Shown here piece after piece: positions 21,812 through 30,255 of a DNA stretch of 64,000 bases; within the stretch, counting starts at the first letter, position 1; each line of letters starts with the position of its first letter. The stretch lies in contig JAJVHV010000004.1 of assembly GCA_022072445.1 (NCBI GenBank), positions 62,001 through 126,000 of the forward strand, in the 5' to 3' direction. The notes under the pieces are model-generated. The model had not been told where the DNA came from and did not search any database. It was given only the letters and a program-made list of their open reading frames with translations. Source of the stretch: Phycisphaerae bacterium. GTDB lineage: Bacteria; Planctomycetota; Phycisphaerae; UBA1845; Fen-1342. The position numbers and the translations under genes were made by a program.

Positions 21812-22701
21812 TCGTACGCCTCGCGGAAGCGGGCCAGGACGCGCTGCGCCGCCACGTTGATGAGGAACGTCATCAGAAAAAGCACCAGCCCGACGGCGAA
21901 AATCGAGTCATATTCGACCGAATCGGCCGGAGCATCGCCCTTGGCCACCTGGACGATGTACGCCGTCATGGTCTGCACGCTGCGCAGCGGATTGAGCGTC
22001 AACGTCGGTGAGGCGCCGGCGGCGATCGACACCGCCATCGTTTCGCCGATCGCGCGGGCAAACGCCAGCAGCACCGACGCAACCACGCCCGACATCGCGG
22101 CCGGCAGTACGACGCGCGTCGAGACTTCCAGCCGCGTCGCCGCCAGGGCGAAGCCGGCCTCGCGCAGCGAGCGCGGCACGGCGCGCAGCGCGTCGTCGCA
22201 CAGCGACGAGATGGTCGGGATCACCATGATGGCGACGACGATCGCGGCCGACGCCGCGTTAAAAATCTCAGTCGACGGGAACAGGGGCCGCAGAACGTAC
22301 GGCGTCACGAAGAGCAGCGCAAAATAGCCGAAGACGACGGTCGGCACGCCCGCCAGAACCTCCAGCACGGGCTTGGCGACCTGGCGGACGGCCGGCGGCG
22401 CGTACTCGCTCAGATAGACCGCGGTCGCCACACCAATCGGAATCGCCAGCAGCAGCGCGCCGCCGGCGATCAGCGTCGTCCCGCACAGGAGCGGCAGGAT
22501 GCCGAAGCTCTGCGGCGTGAGCAATGGGGCCCAGCGCGTCCCGAAGAGGAATTCGGTCGCGGCGACGTGGCGGAAGAACGGGATCGACTGCGTGAAGAGA
22601 ACCCAGACGATGCCGAGCGTTACGACGATCGAGAGCAGCGCGCAGCCCTGAAGCAGCAGTTTGATCGCGCCTTCCCGCAGTCGCAGCGACGTACGCGTCA
22701 T
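21808..22701 (-). CDS. pstC: Phosphate ABC transporter permease PstC
   Basis: The 297-residue permease has an N-terminal helix (LLLQGCALLSIVVTLGIVWVLF) and further membrane helices. SEYAPPAVRQVAKPVLEVLAGVPTVVFGYFAL is followed by the coupling loop DDALRAVPRSLREAGFALAATRLE and the end RAIGETMAVSIAAG. These are PstC hallmarks. The start ATG at 22701 follows the pstS stop by 14 nt. The stop overlaps the pstA start. Confidence 0.95.
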   Translation of the reverse strand: MTRTSLRLREGAIKLLLQGCALLSIVVTLGIVWVLFTQSIPFFRHVAATEFLFGTRWAPLLTPQSFGILPLLCGTTLIAGGALLLAIPIGVATAVYLSEYAPPAVRQVAKPVLEVLAGVPTVVFGYFALLFVTPYVLRPLFPSTEIFNAASAAIVVAIMVIPTISSLCDDALRAVPRSLREAGFALAATRLEVSTRVVLPAAMSGVVASVLLAFARAIGETMAVSIAAGASPTLTLNPLRSVQTMTAYIVQVAKGDAPADSVEYDSIFAVGLVLFLMTFLINVAAQRVLARFREAYE

Positions 22702-22715
22702 GCGCGCCCCAGCCC

Positions 22716-23732
22716 TCAGTCATTCTCGCGCTTGACGTATGTCTGCCGCAGCGGGGCCTGCAGCGCTGCGTGGTCGGCGAACAGCGACCCGAGCGTGCGG
22801 TCGGCCAGCCGCCGCGTCGCCGCCGCGTACACGTCCTCTTCGAGCACGACGTAATTCACCTTGGGATGCTCGACGATCTTCTTGGCGTTGCGATAGAAGA
22901 ACGTGACCAGCGCCTCGACTTCCGCGCGCTTCAACGACTCGACGTTGACGTACACAAACAGCGGCCGGGCCAGCGGGCGGTAGGTACGGTCGGAGATCGT
23001 CGTGCGGTCCGGTGCGACCGGCTTGCCGTCGCCTGGATCGATCGCCACCGCGTTCAGCTTGGCTGCGCCCAGCGCGAAATAGGAGTAGCCCAAGTAGCCC
23101 ATGGCGCCAATGTCGCCCTCGACGCCCGTGGCGATGACGTTGTCGTCTTCGCTGCCCGTGTAATCGGAGCGCGAAGCACGCGCCTTGCCGACCACGACCT
23201 CGGTGAAGTAGTCGAACGTCCCGCTGGCCGTTCCCGGTCCATAGAGCCGCAATGGCATGTCGGGGAACCCGGGGCGCACGTCCTTCCAATTCCTGATCTT
23301 GCTCTCCGGTTCCCAGATGCGCTTCAGCTCGGCCAGCGTCAGCGACTTGCAGAAGTCGTTCTTCTTGTTCACCACCACCGCCAGCCCGTCATACGCCACG
23401 GGCAACTCCACGAAGCGAATGCCGCGCTCCGAGGCCATCCGCGTTTCCTCCGCGGTGATCGGACGCGATGCCGCGCTGATGTCGGTACGCAAGGCGGCGT
23501 CCGCCTCCAGAAACTTCTTGAACCCGCCGGTCGTGCCCGAGATGCCGACCGAGACCTTGACCTGTGGCTGCTCCGCGCGGAACAGCTCGGCCGTCGCCTT
23601 CATGATCGGGGCAACGGTCGACGAGCCATCGATCGAGACCTTGCCGGTCAGGCGGGCCGGCTGCTGGGCGGCAGCCAGGCTCGAACCCATGACCACAATG
23701 AGACTTATGGCGATGCGCCGCAGACCGTTCAT
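22716..23732 (-). CDS. pstS: Phosphate-binding protein PstS
   Basis: This 338-residue exported binding protein has a signal peptide ending SSLAAA. IDGSSTVAPIMKATAELF is the phosphate-binding loop start, and SVGISGTTGGFKKF is the second ligand loop. GPGTASGTFDYFTE and IGAMGYLGYSYF are typical for PstS. It delivers phosphate to PstCAB. It is the first gene of the operon and is preceded by a divergent intergenic region with a PHO-box-like direct repeat. The Pho regulator genes themselves are not in the window. Confidence 0.94.
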   Translation of the reverse strand: MNGLRRIAISLIVVMGSSLAAAQQPARLTGKVSIDGSSTVAPIMKATAELFRAEQPQVKVSVGISGTTGGFKKFLEADAALRTDISAASRPITAEETRMASERGIRFVELPVAYDGLAVVVNKKNDFCKSLTLAELKRIWEPESKIRNWKDVRPGFPDMPLRLYGPGTASGTFDYFTEVVVGKARASRSDYTGSEDDNVIATGVEGDIGAMGYLGYSYFALGAAKLNAVAIDPGDGKPVAPDRTTISDRTYRPLARPLFVYVNVESLKRAEVEALVTFFYRNAKKIVEHPKVNYVVLEEDVYAAATRRLADRTLGSLFADHAALQAPLRQTYVKREND

Positions 23733-23839
23733 GATGTTCCTCGCTCGCTATTGACGGCTGACTGGCACGTCGACCGGTGCGTCCGACGGTCGCGTCGATC
23801 GCGCACGCAGAATCCGTGCCGGTATTCTCGCGGCCGCGT

Positions 23840-23857
23840 GTTAAGGTGGCGTTAACG
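23840..23857 (-). promoter_or_regulatory. PHO-box-like direct repeat upstream of pstS
   Basis: On the minus strand TTAACG, a 5 nt spacer (CCACC) and TTAACA form a direct repeat with an 11 nt period, about 110-125 nt upstream of pstS. The 11 nt period and the TTAACA unit resemble PhoP/PhoB-type boxes, which bind tandem response-regulator monomers. The placement is right for the operon, but only two units are visible. Confidence 0.45.
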
Positions 23858-23911
23858 AGCGGGGCGGCGGACCGAACGGCTGGAATCGCGCCCGGACGCC
23901 GCTCTTTCTCA

Positions 23912-23940
23912 TTGCCGCAGCCCCAAGCGACTGCTAGACT
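23912..23940 (+). promoter_or_regulatory. Predicted promoter of the TGA-containing redoxin gene
   Basis: TTGCCG (23912-23917), a 17 nt spacer and TAGACT (23935-23940) give a plausible sigma-70-type promoter. The expected start point near 23947 leaves a leader of about 30 nt before the ATG at 23978. Confidence 0.45.
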
Positions 23941-23952
23941 GCAAGTTGCAGT
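23938..23952. promoter_or_regulatory. Perfect 15 bp palindrome over the -10 and start point
   Basis: ACTGCAAGTTGCAGT has seven-base arms around a central G. It overlaps the predicted -10 hexamer and transcription start, where a repressor would act. The regulator is unknown. Confidence 0.45.
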
Positions 23953-23977
23953 GATTCCGACACCTATGGAGGACGTC

Positions 23978-24613
23978 ATGCGAAAGTTCATCCTCGCCCT
24001 GGGTGCATCATTGGCGCTGGCCGGGGTGGCCGGCGCGCAGCCGATGCAGCAGGAGCCGCTCCCCGAAGGAAAACCACCACCCAAGTGGTCCGTCACCGCG
24101 GTTCGCGACCTGAAAAAACCGGTGAAAATCGAGAACTTCCGCGGCAAGTGGCTGGTGGTCGAATTCTGGGGCTACTGGTGAGGGCCGTGCACGAGCGGCA
24201 GTTTGCCGCATTGGATGGAATTCTACGAAAAGCATAAGTCCGACCGCGACTACTTCGAGATCATCGCCTTTCACGAACCTTCCGCCAAGAACTTCGCGCA
24301 GCTCGACAAGTTCATGGCCAAGCTCGAAAAGGACAAGTGGGGCGGCAAGAAGCTCCCGTTCCCGATCGCGCTCGACTCCACCGGTGGCACGGTCAAGCGC
24401 TGGCGCGTGCCGGGATACCCGACGGTCGTGCTGATCGACCCGGACGGCAAAGTGGCCAAATACCAGGTCGGCCACAGCGACGATCTCTCGAAATTCCTCG
24501 AAACCAAACTCGAGGAAGCCAAGAAGTCCGGCCCGCCGAAGAAACCCGAAACCAAGCCCGACAAGCCTGAGCCGAAAGACGACGAGCCGGAAGACGTCGA
24601 GGTCAGTCCCTAG
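23978..24613 (+). CDS. Predicted selenoprotein: exported TlpA/thioredoxin-fold protein with UGPC active site (TGA read as Sec)
   Basis: Read through the in-frame TGA at 24179-24181, this is one 211-residue protein. It has a signal peptide (residues 1-20, ending AGVAGA) and a TlpA-like thioredoxin domain. The active site reads FWGYW-U68-G69-P70-C71. In TlpA-like proteins this position is Cys of CxxC, and the paralogue just downstream has FWGYWCAGC. The frame continues without other stops through the cis-Pro loop (VPGYPTVVLIDPDGKV) to a Lys/Pro/Glu-rich tail. The ATG at 23978 has GGAGG at 5 nt. A 6 bp hairpin follows the TGA at SECIS-like distance. The protein probably acts as a periplasmic thiol/selenol oxidoreductase. 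The alternative, a chance nonsense mutation, is much less likely because a second gene at 56.4 kb shows the same change. Confidence 0.8.
24179..24209 (+). promoter_or_regulatory. Sec UGA codon and putative bacterial SECIS hairpin
   Basis: The in-frame TGA (24179-24181) is followed by a perfect stem GCGGCA/TGCCGC (24195-24200 and 24204-24209) with loop GTT. The loop begins 19 nt after the TGA and starts with G. As known for bacterial SECIS elements, the hairpin lies within the coding region directly after the UGA, with a short loop carrying an early G. Confidence 0.6.
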
Positions 24614-24692
24614 CCGCCCTGCTGCGGCGTTCGAACATGCGATTGCGGCCCCGTTCGCAATGATCGAGCGGGGCCGCATGATTGGAGCCATG

Positions 24693-25784
24693 ATGTCGCA
24701 CGGCGCGACGGCATACTTCTCGCTGGTGGCGCTCATCGCGCTGTCAGCCACTCCCGCGGCCCGCGGCCAAACACACCGCATCAGCGGGCGCGTCGTCGAC
24801 GCTCAGCAGCGGCCCGTCGCCGGCGCAGTCGTCGCGCGGCAGTGGGCCGGCTCATCGAAACAGATGCAGCCCACCCGACCGATGACCAGCGGGCCAGACG
24901 GCACGTTCAGCGGCGACGTGATCTCGATCGGCCAGCCGATCGCGCTGGTCGCCTTGCACGCCGAGCATGGCTGGATGGGCGTCCGCGAGCTGACCGAGGC
25001 CGAGCTGTCCGCGCCGATTACAATGCAGGTCGGACCGGCAGTCGTCGTACGCGGTTCGGTGCTGCCGCCCGCGGCCGGCGAAGGCACCTGGCGAACGATC
25101 ACGCTGACGCGCCTGCCCGGCCGACAGGCCATCTACGTCAACAACCGGCTCGAACACGAGTTCGACTTTCTGGCCCCGCCCGGCCGTTACGAACTGTCCA
25201 TCGTCGGCAGCGACATCCAGCGCTTCAGCCGCGAGCTATCGATCGCGACCGACTCGCCGACGCTCGACCTCGGCGCTGTCGAAGTCAATGCCATCGGCGG
25301 CGCGCTGTCGATCGGCGCCGATCCGCCGCCGCTGCGGTTCACCGCGGCCCGTGGCGTGCCCGAGACGTTTTCGCTCAGCGATCTGCGCGGCAAGTGGGTG
25401 GTGATCGAGTTCTGGGGCTATTGGTGCGCGGGCTGCGTCCGCGGCAGCCTGCCCAAGCTGATGCGCATGGCCGATTCGCTCAAGCCCTATGGCGATGATC
25501 GCTTTGCGATCATCACCGTGCACGACGCGCGCGCCCGATCGATCGAAGAGGTCGATCGCCGGCTCGAGCAGCTCAGCCGCGAGCTCTGGGAGGGCCGCAA
25601 ACTGCCCTTCCCGGTCCTGCTTGACGGCGCGGGCGAGACGGTCCGCAACTGGGGCGTGCGCGGGTTCCCGACGCTGGCCGTCATCGACCCGGCCGGCAAG
25701 GTTCTCACGGTCGGCGTCGCGATCGACGTCGAGCCGATCCTGAGGAAACGGCTGGAGACGCCCGCCAGCCGGCCGGCGCCATAG
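24693..25784 (+). CDS. Exported TlpA-like thiol-disulfide protein with N-terminal beta-sandwich domain (Cys paralogue)
   Basis: This 363-residue protein follows the predicted selenoprotein gene by 79 nt. A signal peptide (to about ATPAARG) leads into a beta-sandwich of the carboxypeptidase-regulatory type (ISGRVVDAQQRPVAGAVV). A less defined middle region and a C-terminal TlpA domain follow, with FWGYW-C245-A-G-C248 and the cis-Pro loop VRGFPTLAVIDPAGKV. The active site is ordinary CxxC, where the neighbours at 24.0 and 56.4 kb carry Sec. The start is the second of two adjacent ATGs (24693), with GGAG 5 nt upstream; upstream in-frame ATGs at 24660 and 24678 lie in or at the edge of a GC-rich hairpin. 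It is probably a periplasmic reductant or cell-surface redox protein. Confidence 0.85.
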   Translation: MSHGATAYFSLVALIALSATPAARGQTHRISGRVVDAQQRPVAGAVVARQWAGSSKQMQPTRPMTSGPDGTFSGDVISIGQPIALVALHAEHGWMGVRELTEAELSAPITMQVGPAVVVRGSVLPPAAGEGTWRTITLTRLPGRQAIYVNNRLEHEFDFLAPPGRYELSIVGSDIQRFSRELSIATDSPTLDLGAVEVNAIGGALSIGADPPPLRFTAARGVPETFSLSDLRGKWVVIEFWGYWCAGCVRGSLPKLMRMADSLKPYGDDRFAIITVHDARARSIEEVDRRLEQLSRELWEGRKLPFPVLLDGAGETVRNWGVRGFPTLAVIDPAGKVLTVGVAIDVEPILRKRLETPASRPAP

Positions 25785-25935
25785 GCGCACTTCACGCCGC
25801 TCTACGCGCTGCCGCCCCACGCCGGTATCATTCCCGCGGTGGGCGTACGCGTGGGAGCGTGCCAACCGCCTGCGGCGGATTTCGCCGTGCGCCGGCTCGC
25901 CCGCGACGGGCCGCTTGCAGTGAGGAATCAACCCC

Positions 25936-27420
25936 GTGGCAGACATACCGCGTCCATCGGAGCAGGAAGAGCTGGAACGGGAGATCGCCGACGCACTCGG
26001 CGACATCTCATTGGCCGACATGACGATGCTTTCCGGCGACGCACCGGCCCGTCCGGTTGACAGCGGCGGGAAGATCAAGGGCCGCATCCTCCGTGTGACG
26101 CCCGGCTACGTGTTCGTCGACGTGGGCGGCAAGAGCGAGGGAATCATCTCCATCGACGAGTTCCCTCCCGACCGCCCCCCGGCGATCGGCGAGGAAATGA
26201 GCTTCATCTCGCATGGCGTCGACCGCGAATCCGGCATGCTCAAGCTCTCGCAGCGCGAGATCCTGCTCGAAGCGTCGTGGGATTCGCTCACGCCCGGCGC
26301 CGTCGTCGAAGGGCGGGTCACCGGCGTGAACCGCGGCGGCCTGGAGCTGAACGTCAACGGGCTCCGCGCGTTCATGCCCGCCAGCCAGGTCGACATCCAC
26401 CGCGTCGACGACGTCTCGCTGCTGATCAATCACAAGCTCGAATGCGAAGTCGTCGAGGTCAAGCCCTCCGATCAGAATCTGCTCGTCAGCCGCCGCCGGC
26501 TGCTCGAGCGCCGCCGCGCCGAAGCCCGCGAGCAGCTCAAATACACGCTGCGCGAAGGGCAAGTCCGCGAGGGGATCGTGCGGCGACTGATGGACTTCGG
26601 CGCCTTCGTGGATCTGGGGGGCGTCGACGGGCTGCTGCACGTCAAGGACATCAGCTACGGCCGCGTGAAGCACCCCTCCGAAGTGCTCAAGCCGGGCGAC
26701 AAGGTCTCTGTGACGGTGCTCAAGATCGACCTGGTCACCGACCGCATCGCGCTGGGCCTCAAGCAGCTCCAGACCGACCCCTGGACGCTCGTGCCGGCAC
26801 GCTACGCCCCCGGCCAGAATGTCCATGGCCGCGTGCTCAAACTGATGAACTTCGGTGCGTTCGTCGAGCTCGAGCCCGGCATCGAGGGCCTCATCCCCAT
26901 CAGCGAGATGAGCCACACCAAACGCCTGCACCATCCCAACCAGCTTCTCAAGGAGGGCGACTCGGTCGAAGCGCAGATCATGGAGCTCGACGCCGAGAAG
27001 CACCGCATGAGCCTCAGCCTCAAGCGCCTCAGCGCCGACCCGTGGCACACCGTCGCGGAGCGCTACCGGCCCGACGAGATGGTCAGCGGCGTCGTCATGC
27101 GCACCACCGAGTTCGGCGCCTTCGTCCAGCTCGAAGAGGGCGTCGACGGCCTGGTCCACATCTCCGAGCTGAGCGACCGGCGCATCCGTGCCGTCACCGA
27201 CGTCGTCAAGCCCGGTCAGGTCGTCAGCGTGCGCGTCCTCAGCGTCGATCCCGAAAACCGCCGCGTTTCGCTCTCAATGAAGGCGCACGCCGCCCCGACG
27301 TCCCACGAACACGCAGCCGCCCACGGACACGCGGCCTCGCACGAACATCCCACGGCCGATCACCCGCCACCGCACACGGAGCGCAAACGCAAGCGCCCCC
27401 TCCGCGGCGGATTGGACTGA
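25936..27420 (+). CDS. rpsA: Ribosomal protein S1 with five S1 domains and a His-rich tail
   Basis: The 494-residue protein has five consecutive S1 (OB-fold) domains at about residues 44-108, 120-188, 207-277, 293-363 and 378-448. The last three contain the repeated FGAFV motif, typical of RNA-binding S1 repeats. S1 brings mRNA to the 30S subunit. It has one domain fewer than the six of E. coli, a common situation outside the proteobacteria. The tail (about 455-494) is unusually rich in His and ends in a basic KRKRP stretch. The start is the GTG at 25936 with GAGG about 10 nt upstream; this start gives a complete acidic N-terminus. Confidence 0.93.
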   Translation: MADIPRPSEQEELEREIADALGDISLADMTMLSGDAPARPVDSGGKIKGRILRVTPGYVFVDVGGKSEGIISIDEFPPDRPPAIGEEMSFISHGVDRESGMLKLSQREILLEASWDSLTPGAVVEGRVTGVNRGGLELNVNGLRAFMPASQVDIHRVDDVSLLINHKLECEVVEVKPSDQNLLVSRRRLLERRRAEAREQLKYTLREGQVREGIVRRLMDFGAFVDLGGVDGLLHVKDISYGRVKHPSEVLKPGDKVSVTVLKIDLVTDRIALGLKQLQTDPWTLVPARYAPGQNVHGRVLKLMNFGAFVELEPGIEGLIPISEMSHTKRLHHPNQLLKEGDSVEAQIMELDAEKHRMSLSLKRLSADPWHTVAERYRPDEMVSGVVMRTTEFGAFVQLEEGVDGLVHISELSDRRIRAVTDVVKPGQVVSVRVLSVDPENRRVSLSMKAHAAPTSHEHAAAHGHAASHEHPTADHPPPHTERKRKRPLRGGLD

Positions 27421-27511
27421 GCCGCCGGAGCCGCGCCCGTCTGAAAGCGACGGCGACCCCAATCGCCCCTCGCGCACCGCTCCAAGCCCGGAGCGGCCGC
27501 GACGAGTCGCG

Positions 27512-28540
27512 CTACTCTGCCCCAGCCGTCAACCTGATCGTCTTCAGTTCGTTCTTACGCTTCACGACCAGCTCAACCGCGTCGCCGGGCTTCAGACCCG
27601 CGACCGCGGCGTGGAACGCCTCGCAATCCCCCACCGTCCGTCCATTCACCGAGATGATCAGGTCGTCGCGCTGCAACCCCGCCTCCCGCGCCGCCGATCC
27701 CATCCGCACACGTTCGACGAACGCCGGCTTGTTCCGCCCCCCGATCTCAAACAGCCGGATGCCCAGGTCGACCCGCGCAGCGGCGACGGCCTCGGCGGGC
27801 GTTTCCGCGGGCGCTGGTGTCGCAACGCGCTGTGTCTCGCCGCGGTCGGCCGCCTCCACAAACGCGGCCACCTCCGCAACCGGCAGCGCGTAGTTGATCC
27901 ACGTGTTCGTCAGGTCGTTGATGACGGCGTTGCCGATCACACCCACCAGCCGGCCCTCGAGGTCCACCAGCGCCCCGCCCGCGTAGCCCGGCGTCGCGAC
28001 GAGCACGTCGACCAGCACCACCGGCCCGGTATACGGATAGTCCGCCGCTCGACGTCGCCCGCTCAGATTCGTCTCCGCCGACACGACGCCCAGGCCGATC
28101 GATACCGGCTCGTCGCCCTGTGCCACCTGAAACGGATTGCCCGCCGACAGCACCCAGTCGCCTGGCTTGAGCGCCGGGGGCGACGAGAGCTCGAAGGCGG
28201 CAAGCCCGTTCGCCGCGATCTTCAGCAACGCGAGCTGCCGCACTTCGTCACGCGCGACGATCGACGCCGCGTGCTCGACGCCGTCGGCCGTCACGACCTT
28301 CAAGGTCTGCCCCTCCAGCAGCAGCGACAGCGTCGTCACGATCCGCCCGTCAGCACTGATGATCACACCCGACCCGTAGCCATGATCTCGCCCGATCCGG
28401 GCGCCAAAAATCTTCACCACGCGCGGCGTGACGCGCACGATCGCCGCGTCCAGCGGCCCGCCACCCGCCGGCGGCGGCGGGACCTGCGCCGTGGTGATGC
28501 AGGAAAGCCCCAGTACGACGTGGAGCAACGCGTGCGTCAT
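27512..28540 (-). CDS. Catalytically dead HtrA-like pseudoprotease with PDZ domain
   Basis: This 342-residue exported protein has a trypsin-like fold (about residues 30-240) and a C-terminal PDZ domain (about 255-340). All three triad residues appear to be lost. The His loop reads VTTLSLLL where HtrA proteins have LTNYHVV, the Asp position is Gln in VRQLALLKI, and the nucleophile loop reads GYAGGAL in place of GNSGGPL. Substrate-binding features such as SAGNPF and the PDZ core (DLIISVNGRTV) remain. It probably binds peptides or acts as an adaptor for the active protease upstream. Its start overlaps the stop of that gene by 4 nt, so both are translationally coupled. The rpsA gene converges from the other side. 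Confidence 0.85.
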   Translation of the reverse strand: MTHALLHVVLGLSCITTAQVPPPPAGGGPLDAAIVRVTPRVVKIFGARIGRDHGYGSGVIISADGRIVTTLSLLLEGQTLKVVTADGVEHAASIVARDEVRQLALLKIAANGLAAFELSSPPALKPGDWVLSAGNPFQVAQGDEPVSIGLGVVSAETNLSGRRRAADYPYTGPVVLVDVLVATPGYAGGALVDLEGRLVGVIGNAVINDLTNTWINYALPVAEVAAFVEAADRGETQRVATPAPAETPAEAVAAARVDLGIRLFEIGGRNKPAFVERVRMGSAAREAGLQRDDLIISVNGRTVGDCEAFHAAVAGLKPGDAVELVVKRKNELKTIRLTAGAE

Positions 28541-30204
28541 GGCACCGCTCGATCCGACGACGACGCAGCCGCGTGCAACGTGTGCACCTCAATCGCGAAA
28601 TCCGCGCCGCCCGGCAGCGATCGGACCCACCGGCCGCTACCCGACCAGCCGGGCATTGGCCGCTCAGCACACCCCCGCCCGTGCACACCCGAATCAACCA
28701 GCGACCAGCGGACGGCTTCAGGCGTCGCCAGATCGCCAATCGTCACTTCCCGCAGGCAGCCACACTCGGCATCGACCCTCCAGCGAATGCGCCGATCGCC
28801 CGCGTGCCGATGCTCGATGACGTACACCAGGCGGCCGTCGACGCAATCGCCCTCAATCAGCTCCCAACCCAGGCCCAGCCGCGGCGGCGCAAGCAGCGGC
28901 GCGGCAAGCTCGATCCACTCGCGCCAGGCCCGCTCCGCGACGCCAACCTCCTCCGGCACGCCTTCGGCGCCGGCGGTTCCATCGCCGATGGAGAATTCAA
29001 GCGCGGCGCCGTCCTGGCTTTCGACGCGCGCCGACGCCGCACCCTGCTGCACCACCACGGCCTGCGGCGTCGCCCCCGGCGGTGCCACGACCGCGCCGCT
29101 CCAAACCACGTCGCGCCCCGCGCCGCCGGCCGCGAGCCGCGCGAATCGGCGGCCCAGTTCGCCGAACAACCGGCGAATCTCGGCGTGGTTGTGCTTGAAG
29201 TCGACCTGGAACTTCTTGTCGCTCGGGACGGGCAGGCGCTCCAGCCGGGCGACGACCGACAGCGCGTCGCCGCCGCGCTTCAGCCGCAGCGTCACCGGCC
29301 AGCCCGACGGCAGCACGTTCACCTCGTTGTTGAACTGATTGGCGCTGCGGATGAGGCGCCCGTTCAGCTCGATCAGTTCGTCGCCCAGCCGCACGCCCGC
29401 CGCGTAGGCCGGCGCGCTGTGCTGCACCGCGTTGAAGACGACGCGCCCGTCGCTGTCCGAGACGGTCGCACCCAAGGTGCCGTGTTCGCACAGCCGTCCG
29501 GCGCGCAGACAGGGCACGAAGCGCTTGATCTGGTTAATCCCGATCGCGTAGCCCAAGCCGACGTTGACGCGGCCGCGCTCCTCAAACGACCCGCGGCCGT
29601 TGATCCCGATCACCTCGCCGCGCATGTTGAAGAGCGGACCGCCCGAATTACCCGGGTTGATCGACGTGGAGACCTGAATGCAGTCCGCGTACTCCAGCGC
29701 ATTGCCCTGCCCCGTCTGGTAGCGATGCACGCCGCTGACGATGCCCAGCGTTATCGTCGGCGTGTAGTCTTCGGCCAGCATGAAGGGGTTCCCCATCGCC
29801 GCGGCCGCGTCGCCGGCCCGCACCGCGTCCGAATCGCCCAGCGGCGACCACGGAAATGAGTCGGCCCCCTCGAGCTTGAAGAGCGCGACATCGCCGCCCG
29901 GGTCGATTCCGATCACCGAGAGCTCGTACAGACGGCCGTCTGACAGTCCGCCGACGCCCTTGCGTGATTCCACCATCTCGCCCACGACGTGATAGTTCGT
30001 GAGGCCGTACCCGTCCTGCGAGATGATCACGCCACTGCCGCCGCCCTCGGCCCGCGCGTTGGCGAAGATGGCGACCACCGACCGCGCCGCCCGGGCAAAC
30101 ACCTCGACGCGCTGCGCCTCCGCCTCGCGGACGCGCTGCAACGCGTCGTCGAACGGCTCGGCCGCCGCCGCCAGCACCAGCATCCATGCCACGCAAATCG
30201 TCAT
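28537..30204 (-). CDS. Exported HtrA/DegP-like serine protease with PDZ domain
   Basis: The 555-residue protein has a signal peptide and an S1C protease domain with intact triad: H72 in TNYHVVG, D105 in GGDVALFKL and S187 in NPGNSGGPL. A PDZ domain (about 245-330) includes AGVRLGDELIELNGRLI. The C-terminal 200 residues form a strand-rich region with no recognised family. DegP-type enzymes degrade or refold damaged envelope proteins. It is 51 nt downstream of the NPCBM gene at the end of the large operon. The catalytically dead paralogue follows directly. Confidence 0.9.
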   Translation of the reverse strand: MTICVAWMLVLAAAAEPFDDALQRVREAEAQRVEVFARAARSVVAIFANARAEGGGSGVIISQDGYGLTNYHVVGEMVESRKGVGGLSDGRLYELSVIGIDPGGDVALFKLEGADSFPWSPLGDSDAVRAGDAAAAMGNPFMLAEDYTPTITLGIVSGVHRYQTGQGNALEYADCIQVSTSINPGNSGGPLFNMRGEVIGINGRGSFEERGRVNVGLGYAIGINQIKRFVPCLRAGRLCEHGTLGATVSDSDGRVVFNAVQHSAPAYAAGVRLGDELIELNGRLIRSANQFNNEVNVLPSGWPVTLRLKRGGDALSVVARLERLPVPSDKKFQVDFKHNHAEIRRLFGELGRRFARLAAGGAGRDVVWSGAVVAPPGATPQAVVVQQGAASARVESQDGAALEFSIGDGTAGAEGVPEEVGVAERAWREWIELAAPLLAPPRLGLGWELIEGDCVDGRLVYVIEHRHAGDRRIRWRVDAECGCLREVTIGDLATPEAVRWSLVDSGVHGRGCAERPMPGWSGSGRWVRSLPGGADFAIEVHTLHAAASSSDRAVP

Positions 30205-30255
30205 AGGTCGAGAGTCTAACGCCGCCGTGCGGCGCCGCCACGCCCCTGCGCCGGG

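Noticed and set aside
24179-24181. Genome-wide reassignment of TGA to an amino acid
   Set aside because: Many clear genes in the window end in TGA (for example pstA, the peptide 4 gene and several ATGA/GTGA junctions), so recoding must be site-specific.
24645-24677. Strong hairpin between the two TlpA-like genes as a terminator
   Set aside because: A 9 bp GC stem is present but no T-run follows, and the loop is 15 nt. It may still affect expression, but it is not a standard terminator. It also argues against the start at 24660.
27477-27496. Hairpin between rpsA and the HtrA-like gene as a terminator
   Set aside because: A 7 bp stem without a T-run on either side; too weak to call.
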